A stretch of DNA of 64,000 nucleotides from an uncultured Candidatus Melainabacteria bacterium (GTDB taxonomy: Bacteria > Cyanobacteriota > Vampirovibrionia > Gastranaerophilales > Gastranaerophilaceae): the NCBI GenBank assembly GCA_934692625.1, contig CAKUUC010000011.1, positions 1-64,000 on the forward strand, written 5' to 3'. The position numbers were made by a program, and so were the translations under genes. Below are positions 54,328-63,178 of this stretch, one piece after another. A model generated the notes under the pieces. It had not been told where the DNA came from, searched no databases, and worked only from the letters and a program-made list of their open reading frames with translations. The stretch's first letter is position 1; each line of letters begins with the position of its first letter.

Positions 54328-56052
54328 ATGGCAGAATATGAATTAAATTTATCGTTGAAAGAATTAGAAAAAAGAACTAATAAAGATTATTTGGTTACAA
54401 AAAAGTTTTTAAAGGCTGATGCTCCTGAATATTTGGCATTGGCAGAAGGTGATAAAATCGCTTTGAAACATCTTTGCAAGGCTGCTCAAATCCTTGAAAA
54501 AATAAATATGGTAATTGATTGTAAACACAATCTTCCGTTTAAAGAATTTTTGGAAAGTGAAATTGCAAAAGGTAATAAACAAGCAAAACTTACAAAAATT
54601 TTGTTTGATGCACAAAAAGGTGTAAATGCGATTGATACTATGTCAACTCCAATAAACTTGATTAAAGGTGTTGAAACAAAGTTGGGCAAGGGTGTTTATC
54701 CTGAGGATTTGTCAAAAGAGGAATTCCATGCAGTTTTACTTAGAATGTTGAAAGACGGCAAAATTGATGAGGTTAAAAAGATTTTGACTCAACGTTCAAT
54801 TGTTGTTAGAGCGGCTGAAGATTTGGCAGGAATTGATTATGTTGATTATTTCCACCAAGATTTTTCAAAAATGGCTGATGAACTTGAACTTGCCGCAAAA
54901 ACTTCAACTAACGCAGATTTCAACGAATATTTGCTCTTGCAAGCAAAAGCGTTAAGAACTGCAGATCCTATGTTAGATGCTTATGCTGATAAAAAATGGG
55001 CAGAACTTCAAGATACTCCGCTTGAATTTACCATAACAAGAGAAAATTACGAAGATGAAATGACAGGTACTATCGTTGAAAATGAAGAGTTGTCAAAAGC
55101 GTTAGCAGATGCCGGAATTTCGCCTATTCCGAAGGACTTTTTAGGTGGTAGAGTAGGTATTATCAATAAGGCGGGAACGGAAGCACTTATGGCAATAAAG
55201 AAATATCTTCCGACACTTGCTGATAATATGCCTTATAATGATGAATATACTCAAACAATTTCAGCGGATACCGATGCAAAACAAACAATGGTTGACGTTG
55301 ATATGGTTATGGCATCAGGTGATGTCGGTGAATATAGAGGCGGTATTACTCTTGCTGAGAATTTGCCAAATTCTGACAAATTGTCCTTGACGATTGGTGG
55401 CGGAAGAAGAAATGTTTATCACCGTCAAATCAGATTTATCAGCGACAAGAAAAAACTTCAAGAAAGACTTGATGCAATTTTGGATAAAGAACAACATCAA
55501 TATTATCTTGATGAGGCTGACCACTGGTTTACTATCGGGCATGAAAACGCCCATTCTCTAGGACCAAAAGAAGGTAGCGAAAAACTTGGCAAATACAGAA
55601 ATATTATTGAAGAAAACAAGGCGGATATGGGGTCTTTGGCATTTGTTGACTTGTTGACCGAACTTGGAATGTACACGCCCGAACAAAGACTTCAAATTAT
55701 CGTAACAACTGTTGCCGATAATTTCTTGAAATCGAAACCGACAATGTCACAGGCTCACAGGGTTCGTACGGTAATGCAAAATAACTACTTTGCACAACGT
55801 GGCGGTTATTCAATTACTCAGGACGGAAAAATCCATGTAAATATTGATAAAGTCGTTCCGATTGCAAAAGAAATGTTGGCTGAAATTATCAGAATTCAGA
55901 TTGACGGTGATTTTAATAAGGCTGAAAAATATGTCAACGATAATTTTATTTGGTCAGATAATATGGAACTTATTGCTCAAAAATTGCAAAAGGTTTCAAA
56001 AGCCTTGAACGGAACTTTGGAAACCGAACTCGCAGATAAATTGTTGCAGTAG
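54328..56052 (+). CDS. M49-like (dipeptidyl-peptidase III) metallopeptidase
   Basis: 574 residues from ATG 54328 (GGAG upstream). The zinc motif H405-E-N-A-H409 continues SLGPKEG, and E428-E429-N-K-A-D follows 20 residues later. This matches the HExxH and EExKAD pair of the bacterial M49 peptidases, which have a 5-residue rather than the eukaryotic 6-residue motif. Such enzymes release dipeptides from peptide N-termini. There is no signal peptide, so it is probably cytoplasmic. It is next to two other protease-like genes. Substrate not known. Confidence 0.8.
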   Translation: MAEYELNLSLKELEKRTNKDYLVTKKFLKADAPEYLALAEGDKIALKHLCKAAQILEKINMVIDCKHNLPFKEFLESEIAKGNKQAKLTKILFDAQKGVNAIDTMSTPINLIKGVETKLGKGVYPEDLSKEEFHAVLLRMLKDGKIDEVKKILTQRSIVVRAAEDLAGIDYVDYFHQDFSKMADELELAAKTSTNADFNEYLLLQAKALRTADPMLDAYADKKWAELQDTPLEFTITRENYEDEMTGTIVENEELSKALADAGISPIPKDFLGGRVGIINKAGTEALMAIKKYLPTLADNMPYNDEYTQTISADTDAKQTMVDVDMVMASGDVGEYRGGITLAENLPNSDKLSLTIGGGRRNVYHRQIRFISDKKKLQERLDAILDKEQHQYYLDEADHWFTIGHENAHSLGPKEGSEKLGKYRNIIEENKADMGSLAFVDLLTELGMYTPEQRLQIIVTTVADNFLKSKPTMSQAHRVRTVMQNNYFAQRGGYSITQDGKIHVNIDKVVPIAKEMLAEIIRIQIDGDFNKAEKYVNDNFIWSDNMELIAQKLQKVSKALNGTLETELADKLLQ

Positions 56053-56081
56053 GTTGTGACGAAGGAAAATTTAAAAGGTTT

Positions 56082-56112
56082 AAAAAAGGGAGCCAACAAG
56101 CTCCTTTTTTAT
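56082..56112 (+). terminator. Terminator of the M49-like gene
   Basis: AAAAAAGGGAGC pairs with GCTCCTTTTTT over a short loop, with one bulged G. Confidence 0.7.
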
Positions 56113-56139
56113 GCTGAAATTCGCTAAGCTTACCATATA

Positions 56140-56153
56140 GTTGCCACGCCGAC
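56140..56153. repeat. 14-bp dispersed sequence, inverted copy
   Basis: GTTGCCACGCCGAC, the exact reverse complement of 42607-42620. Confidence 0.5.
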
Positions 56154-56183
56154 GGTATTATTTTAAGTGTTTGGTTGCTAAAT

Positions 56184-56252
56184 AGATTCTGAATAACAAG
56201 AAAATTAAATGCTCATTGCATTCGCATAAATTTTCTAAGTTTTCAGAATGAC
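56184..56252. repeat. 70-bp hairpin repeat, copy 3
   Basis: Nearly identical to 18029 and 18189, with the same AGATTCTGAA and TTCAGAATGAC ends. Confidence 0.85.
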
Positions 56253-56278
56253 GTACCACTTGGCAAACCCACCAAATA

Positions 56279-56305
56279 GTCATTCTGAACTTGATTCAGA
56301 ATCTC
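56279..56305. repeat. Short palindrome, variant stem
   Basis: Stem ATTCTGAA with TTCAGAAT around a 4-base loop, framed by GTC and CTC, after a CCAAATA flank shared with 26739. Confidence 0.85.
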
Positions 56306-56434
56306 TTTCATAATCAAAATAAAACAAAATTTTAAGTCCCTAAATCATTGTTCCATTTTATATAACTTTACAAATTCGTTCTCTTTTAGCAAATTTTTTT
56401 GATAAAAATCCTTTATAAAAATAAGGGGAAAATA

Positions 56435-57802
56435 ATGGTTTTAATAAATAAAATTGGTATGCAAGCGTTTAAGGCAAGTTGCAAGGCTATGGGAGTAAAT
56501 CCGGCAAAGGGTTGGCACGGTATAAATCCGTCAACTGTTATTGACGGAGAAAAGGTTTTACTTCCGAGATTTTGTTCTGAGGAAATGCAAACTGCGGTTA
56601 AGATGAATAAACAGGTCTTGCATGGGTTGCGAACTCCAAATTCTAGAACTTACTCAAAAGCGACTGCAGAAGATTTGAGGCGGCTGACTTCTGATACTCT
56701 TGAAGATAGTTATTCCCGTGTAGAATGGACAAATCCGAAGGATGGGAAAGTTTACAATATTTTAAAACAGGGGGAAACAAAAGACGGTAAGGTTGCTGTC
56801 AGAATTTTGGATAAAGACGGTGCGTTTGTAAAAGAGGCGGAATTAACTCCGAAAATTATCGGGATTAATGATGATTTCACAGGTTTTAATGAATATGTAT
56901 GTTATGGAATGCCGCATGGTAATATGTGCTTGACTTATGCAAAAAGAAACAACCCGTTTGCAAAGTATGTAACTTTTGATACAAATCCTTCTCAAATTGC
57001 AAACGGTCATGAGCTTGACAAAATTAACGACTATATAAGTAACGGCGGGAAATTGGATTATTTGTCCTGTTCGTATGGGCATGATGTTACATTAAATAAA
57101 AAATTTATAATGGAAGATACAAGCTTGGCAAGATTTGCCTTTGACAGACCGTATGATGAGGTTATTGAAAAAACTAATGCAAGAGTTTTAATGGCAGGCA
57201 GTAATTATAATAAAGATGTTCACGTTGCATCTGTCAAAGAGTTATCTAATCAATATTTGGTAATGAATAAAAATGTCGAAGGGGTTGGGTCGATAAATCC
57301 TAAAACTCGTAGAATTTCTGATTTTTCATTGTCAAGAAATTCCGAACTGACACAACACTATGAGGTGGGGGAATATTTCCCGCAAATTACTCCAAACGGT
57401 TTAAATATTACGGGACTTTCGGGAACTGATGTCGGATGTAATACTCCGTTGTTGGAAATGTTACAGAAAAATCCGTTACTTGGCAAACCTGTTGAAAAAG
57501 TCGCAAATTTAAAGAAAATGATTGAGGCTAGAATTGATGAATTAAGGCAGCAGCATTATAAAATTCTTATGCAGGATAAAACGACACCGTTTGCCGAGAA
57601 GATGAAGAAAATGCAAAAAATAGATGATACAAAGTTTGTGAATGAACAAAGACGTGCAAGACTGCTGGATAATATGCTTGGCTTGAAAGAAAGTGGAGGT
57701 GTTTATACTGCCAATTTGGAACCGATATCAGGAACCTCATTTGCAACACCTGTACGAACCGCAAAACTTGCATTGAATGATATGTTGGAAGGTGTTTTGT
57801 AG
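56435..57802 (+). CDS. Divergent subtilisin-like (S8-type) protein
   Basis: 455 residues from ATG 56435 (AAGGGG upstream). Four S8-type elements occur in order: an Asp (D126 in RILDKDG or D146/D147 in GINDDFTG), His161 in PHGNM, an LDYLSCSYG strand, an MAGSNYN oxyanion-type Asn and Ser435 in SGTSFATP. The Ser lies only ~20 residues from the end. The Asp choice is uncertain. No signal peptide or prodomain was recognised. Activity is plausible but not proven. Confidence 0.65.
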   Translation: MVLINKIGMQAFKASCKAMGVNPAKGWHGINPSTVIDGEKVLLPRFCSEEMQTAVKMNKQVLHGLRTPNSRTYSKATAEDLRRLTSDTLEDSYSRVEWTNPKDGKVYNILKQGETKDGKVAVRILDKDGAFVKEAELTPKIIGINDDFTGFNEYVCYGMPHGNMCLTYAKRNNPFAKYVTFDTNPSQIANGHELDKINDYISNGGKLDYLSCSYGHDVTLNKKFIMEDTSLARFAFDRPYDEVIEKTNARVLMAGSNYNKDVHVASVKELSNQYLVMNKNVEGVGSINPKTRRISDFSLSRNSELTQHYEVGEYFPQITPNGLNITGLSGTDVGCNTPLLEMLQKNPLLGKPVEKVANLKKMIEARIDELRQQHYKILMQDKTTPFAEKMKKMQKIDDTKFVNEQRRARLLDNMLGLKESGGVYTANLEPISGTSFATPVRTAKLALNDMLEGVL

Positions 57803-57865
57803 GGGGAAATATATTTATCTTTTCCAGACTTGGTCATCAAGTTTCCTGCCAACAGCGTAATTTTA

Positions 57866-58087
57866 CTAAATTTTTTCTGTTAGTAAATCAGCAATAGAAA
57901 CCTCAAAAGCATTTGCAATTTTGATAAGAGTTTCTAAACTTGGGTTAGCGTGTTCATTTTCGATTTCACTTATTTGATTTTGTCCGATGTTAGCAAGTTC
58001 AGCAATTGCTTCTTGTGAAAAGCGTTTTTTTGTTCTTAATATTCTTACATTGTCTGCAAGTATTCTTTTTACAACTTCTTTATTCAT
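57866..58087 (-). CDS. XRE-family transcriptional regulator
   Basis: 73 residues. HTH core FSQEAIAELANIGQNQISEI, then ENEHANPSLETLIKIANAFE and the C-terminal SIADLLTEK. It probably dimerises. No clear Shine-Dalgarno; A/T-rich promoter DNA lies immediately upstream. It is divergent from the prepilin gene at 58195 and may regulate it. Confidence 0.88.
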   Translation of the reverse strand: MNKEVVKRILADNVRILRTKKRFSQEAIAELANIGQNQISEIENEHANPSLETLIKIANAFEVSIADLLTEKI

Positions 58088-58194
58088 TAAATTTTATTTT
58101 ATATTACTTGCAAATAATCTTTTATTAAATATAATTCATAATATATTAAATAAAGATATTAAAATATATTATTTATTAATAAGAAGGAGTTTGA

Positions 58195-58950
58195 ATGAAA
58201 AAGTTAACCGGATTTACACTTGCAGAAGTTTTAATAACACTTGGTATTATCGGAATTGTTGCAGCGATGACCTTACCAACATTGATTACAAAATATCAAA
58301 AACGTGTTAATACAACACGTTTGTTGCATACATATTCAACATTAAATCAGGGGTTTAAATTATATTTGGCAAGAAATGGCGGAGCGTATATATCACAAAC
58401 TGATGCTTGGTCAGAAAATGCAGCCTGTGATCCTTCAAATTTTGGAACATCTGCCGCTTGTCAAAATTGGGTAAAGCAAATTCAATCTATTTTTACGGGT
58501 GTTACTTTGCGAAATACCGGTATAATTACATATAAATATTTATCGGGAAAAGGCTCTCAAACAAGAGGGCCTTGGACTTTTACGATGAATAATGGTGCAA
58601 TTATTTATATTGGAATATATAAGGATTTGAATAAAACATCACATGAAGCAGCAGTTAATAGATATAATACCAAATTGATGACAAGTGCTGCTTATGTCGA
58701 TATTGATGTAAATGGAACTGCCGGACCAAATCAGTGGGGGAGAGATTATTTTGAGTTTCAATTGAGTGATGATGGTGTTTTATATCCTGAGGGGGGGCGA
58801 GATTATTCGGTGTTTAGGGTTGGAAATCTCAACTCAATGTGGAATTCAAAGTCTTATAATTGGTGGTGGTGCGCTCCTGAAACTCAGACAGACCCTATTG
58901 GTTTTGGTTGCGCTGGTAGGATATTAGAAGAAGGCAAAATGAATTATTGA
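58195..58950 (+). CDS. Prepilin-type (pseudopilin) protein
   Basis: 251 residues. Leader MKKLTG then FTLAEVLITLGIIGIVAAMT, with Glu at +5, a single helix, and an extracytoplasmic domain with several Cys. It should be processed by PilD. AAGGAG precedes the ATG. It is isolated from other pilus genes. Its first ~40 residues resemble those of the 42748 protein; the rest differs, so it may be a minor pilin or a PilD-processed surface protein. Confidence 0.88.
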   Translation: MKKLTGFTLAEVLITLGIIGIVAAMTLPTLITKYQKRVNTTRLLHTYSTLNQGFKLYLARNGGAYISQTDAWSENAACDPSNFGTSAACQNWVKQIQSIFTGVTLRNTGIITYKYLSGKGSQTRGPWTFTMNNGAIIYIGIYKDLNKTSHEAAVNRYNTKLMTSAAYVDIDVNGTAGPNQWGRDYFEFQLSDDGVLYPEGGRDYSVFRVGNLNSMWNSKSYNWWWCAPETQTDPIGFGCAGRILEEGKMNY

Positions 58951-59033
58951 TTTATTTGGTTAAGTCAATTAATTAGTTACCGCGTAATATTTATTGTACG
59001 CAATCAAAACTTACAATTATCTCTCCTATCCAC

Positions 59034-60194
59034 CTACAACTCTTCTGGTGGAATGTGCTTGAAGTCTTTTCTTATAATTTCACCTTGTTTGATGTACTCA
59101 TCTTTTGCCTTTGCGCCTGCTTCGTAGGCACGTACTTCTATATAATTATTTCTGTATTTTTCGTAATCTTTATTTGCCGGAACGTAATTATTTATTGCTT
59201 CCGTGTATAAATCCGCTTCTGCTTTTAGTTCTGCGTCTGTGATTTTTCCATATTCTTTGCCGATTGCTTCCATTTCTTCCCCTCTTTTGCCACCATTTCT
59301 GGCATCAAGGTAGTATTGCCACCCGTGTTCCACTTCGTGGCGTGAAGTTGCAATAAAGTCGGCTTTGTTTTTTGCTTCCCTTTTTTTGCTGAATTTTATT
59401 TTACCGTGGCTAAACAGTCCGGACCAAGTTATTTCTTCATTATTTTTCGGTTCATAATCCAATAAAATTTTATAGCCTAAGTTGTCAATTTTTCTCGCTT
59501 TCATAAATTTTTCTGTCAGTGGAATACGGGCTTCTTCTAGCGGTAAAATTCTGAACGCTAAAAATGTGTCATTTTTCGGAAGTCTTACTTTTTGTCCTTT
59601 TATAGAGTTTTTTATCACGTTAAAGTCAGGATTAACGAGATATTCAAGGTGTCTGACTGGGGTGAATTTATCAATAATATTATCAATTATTTTGTGGTAC
59701 TGGGTGAGGCTGTGCAAAAATTGACCGTTAATATTTTTGAGATTTTCATTTCTTGTGATTGTTAAAGTCTTTGTATTTGTCAGGGCATTTTCCGCAACGT
59801 AATTTTTCTGAGTTTTTTCGGAAATCCAGAGAGTAGTTCTTGATTCGTGTTTTTGAGGTTTCTTTCGATATTTGCGATACACATCTATAAGTTGACGTTT
59901 TAGGGAGTATTCTTTAATTGTTGTGGTATTGACAAATTCATCCTGTGTAATTTGTCCTTTTGAGTATGAGTAAATTCTGTTTCTTAGTGGTTTGTTTTTA
60001 TCGTCAAAACATCTTTCTATAAGTTTTCCGTCTTTATCACGAAAAGTTGTGATAATTTTTCTAAGCTTTCCATTTTTGCCGATTAGTACTTCTTCGACAT
60101 TTTGCGGTGTTTTGTTTGAAAGTTTAATCGCTTTTCCCGTGTATTGCGTAAATGGGGTTATTGTTTTTGAAATTAAATAGTAGCTATTTTTCAT
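59034..60194 (-). CDS. Putative zinc metalloprotease-like protein (HExxH), lineage-specific
   Basis: 386 residues from ATG 60194. This start is chosen because an extended -10 (TGTTACAAT) lies 7 nt before it, fitting a leaderless message; an upstream TTG has no support. The N-terminal half has strand units (FRDKDGKLIERCFDD). H286-E-V-E-H290 forms an HExxH site in SRHEVEHGWQYYL, followed ~70 residues later by NYIEVRAYEAG as a possible third ligand. The site and spacing match the 18447 protein. No signal peptide. Activity unproven. Confidence 0.65.
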   Translation of the reverse strand: MKNSYYLISKTITPFTQYTGKAIKLSNKTPQNVEEVLIGKNGKLRKIITTFRDKDGKLIERCFDDKNKPLRNRIYSYSKGQITQDEFVNTTTIKEYSLKRQLIDVYRKYRKKPQKHESRTTLWISEKTQKNYVAENALTNTKTLTITRNENLKNINGQFLHSLTQYHKIIDNIIDKFTPVRHLEYLVNPDFNVIKNSIKGQKVRLPKNDTFLAFRILPLEEARIPLTEKFMKARKIDNLGYKILLDYEPKNNEEITWSGLFSHGKIKFSKKREAKNKADFIATSRHEVEHGWQYYLDARNGGKRGEEMEAIGKEYGKITDAELKAEADLYTEAINNYVPANKDYEKYRNNYIEVRAYEAGAKAKDEYIKQGEIIRKDFKHIPPEEL

Positions 60195-60269
60195 ACGTGA
60201 TATTGTAACACTTCTCAAAAATATTTTTTGCTATTTGTAAAATATATTTTTACGTATATTATTAATGGT

Positions 60270-60914
60270 ATGAATTTGACAAATAACGAAATCATAGATG
60301 AAGTTGTAAAACTTTTGCAAGATGCAAAGCAACCGCAAAGCGAGTTTGTAAAACTTATGGATAGCTTTAAAAATCCGTATTTGGTTTTGATTGCGTGCAT
60401 TTTGAGTCTTAGAACAAATGATAGAACGACATATCCTGCAACTTTACGAATGCTTGAACTTGCCAAAACTCCCGACCAAATGATGAAGGTAAAAGAAGAA
60501 GATTTGGCAAAAGCGATTTATCCTGTCGGATTTTATAAAAACAAGGCGGGGCAAATTATTGAACTTTCTCGTAAAATTGTCGAACAATACGATGGGCAAG
60601 TGCCAAACTCGATTGAGGAATTATGCAAATTTCGTGGTGTTGGGCGAAAAACCGCAAATCTTGTGATGACTTTAGGTTTTGGAGTTCCTGCAATTTGTGT
60701 TGATGTGCATGTTCATAGGATTTTTAATCGTTTAGGGTATGTCAAAACAAAAACACCTGAAGAAACAGAATTTGCACTAAGAGAAAAACTGCCGCAAAAA
60801 CATTGGATTCCGATAAATACTTTGCTTGTAACTCACGGTCAAAATGTCTGCAAGCCGATTAATCCGAAATGTGAAATTTGTCCGATTTCTCAATACTGTG
60901 CAAGTGTAAAGTAA
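60270..60914 (+). CDS. nth: Endonuclease III (DNA glycosylase/AP lyase)
   Basis: Removes oxidised pyrimidines in base excision repair. 214 residues from ATG 60270. The HhH motif CKFRGVGRKTANLVM holds the catalytic Lys, CVDVHVHRIFNRLG the catalytic Asp, and the iron-sulfur cluster pattern C-x6-C-x2-C-x5-C closes the protein (CKPINPKCEICPISQYC). A TATTAT box lies 7 nt before the ATG with no Shine-Dalgarno, suggesting a leaderless message. Confidence 0.95.
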   Translation: MNLTNNEIIDEVVKLLQDAKQPQSEFVKLMDSFKNPYLVLIACILSLRTNDRTTYPATLRMLELAKTPDQMMKVKEEDLAKAIYPVGFYKNKAGQIIELSRKIVEQYDGQVPNSIEELCKFRGVGRKTANLVMTLGFGVPAICVDVHVHRIFNRLGYVKTKTPEETEFALREKLPQKHWIPINTLLVTHGQNVCKPINPKCEICPISQYCASVK

Positions 60915-60943
60915 TTGATGTTTTGGAAAATCTGTGCTAAAAT
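60915..60943 (+). promoter_or_regulatory. Predicted promoter of the DUF2339 gene
   Basis: TTGATG (60915-60920), a 17-base spacer and an extended TGC-TAAAAT (60938-60943) -10. It begins directly after the nth stop. Confidence 0.65.
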
Positions 60944-60966
60944 TGCTCTATAAAAAAGGATGATTT

Positions 60967-63108
60967 ATGGAGATATTATCATTATTAATAAGTTTTCTGT
61001 TGTTCTTTGCTCTTATCGGGCTTGGAATTTGGGTCAGTATCCTGTCTAATAGTGTTTCTGCTCTTGAAAATAAAATGAAACGTTTGACAAAAGACGGATT
61101 TATTGAACGAAAAGACAGACCGATTAATGTAAAAGAAATTTTAGGCACTGTGAAAACGGAAGAAAAGCCTGTTCAATCGATTGAACCTGAAAATATAGAA
61201 AAGGTAACTCCGCAACCTAAATTTGTTGCAGAAAAAGAAGTTTTACTTCCGAAGGCTGTTGTGAAAGAGATGTGTTCCGAGAAAAAGAAATCGGATTTTG
61301 CTGGAATATTTCTCGGTAATATTTTCAATAAAATCGGTGCTTTGGCAATAATTATTGCTTTGATTATATTTATAAAACTTGTATCACCTTATATAATTAT
61401 CACTGATACGGTAAAAATTATACTTGGATATTTTCTTGGTGTCGGTTTGCTTTGTGGCGGTTTGAAATTGCACACATCGGAAAAAGTTAAAGCCTATGCG
61501 GAAGTGCTTACGGGTGTTGGTTTCGCCGCTTGGTTTATTACGACTTTTTGTGCAAATTATTTAAACGTTTTTAATTCAAGTGTTGCCTTGATTGTCGGCG
61601 GATTTATTTTGCTTACGGTTTTGGGCTTCTCTCATAGTATGAAAACAGTATCACTCCTTGTAATTGGTTTGATTGGCGGTTATTTAACCCCGTTTATGTC
61701 ACATTCTCCAAATAGTGTAGTGTTTGTTTATCTTACTTTTTTAAACGTTATGGCATTAATATATACCTTGAAAAATCCTAATACAAAATGGGTAAATCCG
61801 TGCAACATTACCCTGACAATGTCGGTATTTTTGCTTGGAAGTGTCTTTGGTAGCGGGTTAAGCGTTTGGTATCCCGTAACCTTATGGGGAATTTATGTTC
61901 TTTATGATTTGATTAGGGACAGAAATTCTCAGGCTGATAATGCCACAAGCATATTAAATTATATCTTCTTGGCGTTTGTAACTTTGACCTTATTTAAGGC
62001 TTCCACAACTCAAGTCGGTGTTATGTACGGTTTGACGGGATTGGTTTATGCGGTATTGGCTTATTGTAATAAACATTTTGGAAATCAGTTGTATAAACAG
62101 TATGAGCATTATGTTTTGTTAAACGTTTGGTTCTCAATCTTGTTTACCTTGAATGATACATATAGTGTGATTGCGTGGACATTGATTGCTTTGATATTGA
62201 GTTATGCGGTTAAAAAAGATAAATTGAGTGCAGTTAAACATTATATTTCCTTCTATGCTTTTTCTGCAATGTTGGGGGTATTGTTGGCTAAAAACGGTTC
62301 GGGGTATTATTTGTATAAACTCGATTATTCTCCTATCGTAAATTATAGAACCTTTTTGACCTTTATTCCTATATTGTCCTTCCTCTTGGCTATTCGCCGA
62401 TTGAAAGAGAAAGAGGTTCAGATTTGCGATATTTTGAGGTTTTTTACCCTTACGCTTTTATACAGTTGGCTAATGGTGGAAATTGTCGGAGTGTTCCGCT
62501 TGTTGATGAACGGTCAAGCTACTGAAATGATTGAAAATTACACTTGGTCGGTTGTTACTGCCGCAACTTTTGGATTTTCGCTAATATTCAGAAGTGTTGC
62601 AAAGAAAGTAAATTCAATGCTTTTGACGGTTGTTGGTGCTATTTTCGGAATTTCTGCGGTTATGATGTTGTTTTTAACTCAAATCTTTAGCGGTGTTTCA
62701 CTTATTCCGTTTATTAATTTGAGATTGATAGCTTACGGAGCAGGTATTTATTGGGCTTATAATATGGCAAAAGCTTACAAATACGATTTCTTTAAGTATT
62801 TGGCGGTATTTTTCGGGTTCCTCTATTTTTGGAAAGAAGGCAGAAGTGTTGACGAATTTTGTAACATCGGATATGTAACAACGGTTTGCTGGTTGTTGTA
62901 CTCAGGTGTTGTGACATTGTTCGGTATTTTGAAACGTAAAAATTACTTAACGAATGCAGGTATCGGAATTCTTATTTTGTCTGTGTTGAGAGTATTTATT
63001 GTCGATTTGTCGGGTGTAGAGGCAATTTATAAGATTATAGCCTTCTTGCTTTTGGGTATGGTTTTGTTATTTGTTTCGTATATTTATTTGAAGAACAAGT
63101 CAGAATAA
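60967..63108 (+). CDS. DUF2339-type polytopic membrane protein
   Basis: 713 residues. An N-terminal membrane helix (~5-28), a charged cytoplasmic linker to ~110, then about 18 further hydrophobic helices to the C-terminus. This matches the DUF2339 group of large membrane proteins of unknown function. AAAAAGGA precedes the ATG. It has its own promoter and terminator. No partner gene is apparent. Confidence 0.85.
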   Translation: MEILSLLISFLLFFALIGLGIWVSILSNSVSALENKMKRLTKDGFIERKDRPINVKEILGTVKTEEKPVQSIEPENIEKVTPQPKFVAEKEVLLPKAVVKEMCSEKKKSDFAGIFLGNIFNKIGALAIIIALIIFIKLVSPYIIITDTVKIILGYFLGVGLLCGGLKLHTSEKVKAYAEVLTGVGFAAWFITTFCANYLNVFNSSVALIVGGFILLTVLGFSHSMKTVSLLVIGLIGGYLTPFMSHSPNSVVFVYLTFLNVMALIYTLKNPNTKWVNPCNITLTMSVFLLGSVFGSGLSVWYPVTLWGIYVLYDLIRDRNSQADNATSILNYIFLAFVTLTLFKASTTQVGVMYGLTGLVYAVLAYCNKHFGNQLYKQYEHYVLLNVWFSILFTLNDTYSVIAWTLIALILSYAVKKDKLSAVKHYISFYAFSAMLGVLLAKNGSGYYLYKLDYSPIVNYRTFLTFIPILSFLLAIRRLKEKEVQICDILRFFTLTLLYSWLMVEIVGVFRLLMNGQATEMIENYTWSVVTAATFGFSLIFRSVAKKVNSMLLTVVGAIFGISAVMMLFLTQIFSGVSLIPFINLRLIAYGAGIYWAYNMAKAYKYDFFKYLAVFFGFLYFWKEGRSVDEFCNIGYVTTVCWLLYSGVVTLFGILKRKNYLTNAGIGILILSVLRVFIVDLSGVEAIYKIIAFLLLGMVLLFVSYIYLKNKSE

Positions 63109-63113
63109 AAATT

Positions 63114-63150
63114 AAAACAGAGAATCGAAAATTTCGGTTCTCTGTTTTTT
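63114..63150. terminator. Convergent terminator of the DUF2339 and skp genes
   Basis: AAAACAGAGAATCGAAA (63114-63130) pairs with TTTCGGTTCTCTGTTTT (63132-63148), one G-U pair, followed by T residues. Confidence 0.8.
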
Positions 63151-63178
63151 AGTTTATTGAAACTTTTTTTAATTGAAA

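Larger units (their letters stand above)
56113..56434. other. Gene-free region with dispersed repeats
   Basis: About 320 bases. Holds the inverted 14-mer at 56140 and the two repeat units listed next. AAGGGG at 56423 belongs to the following gene. Confidence 0.6.
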
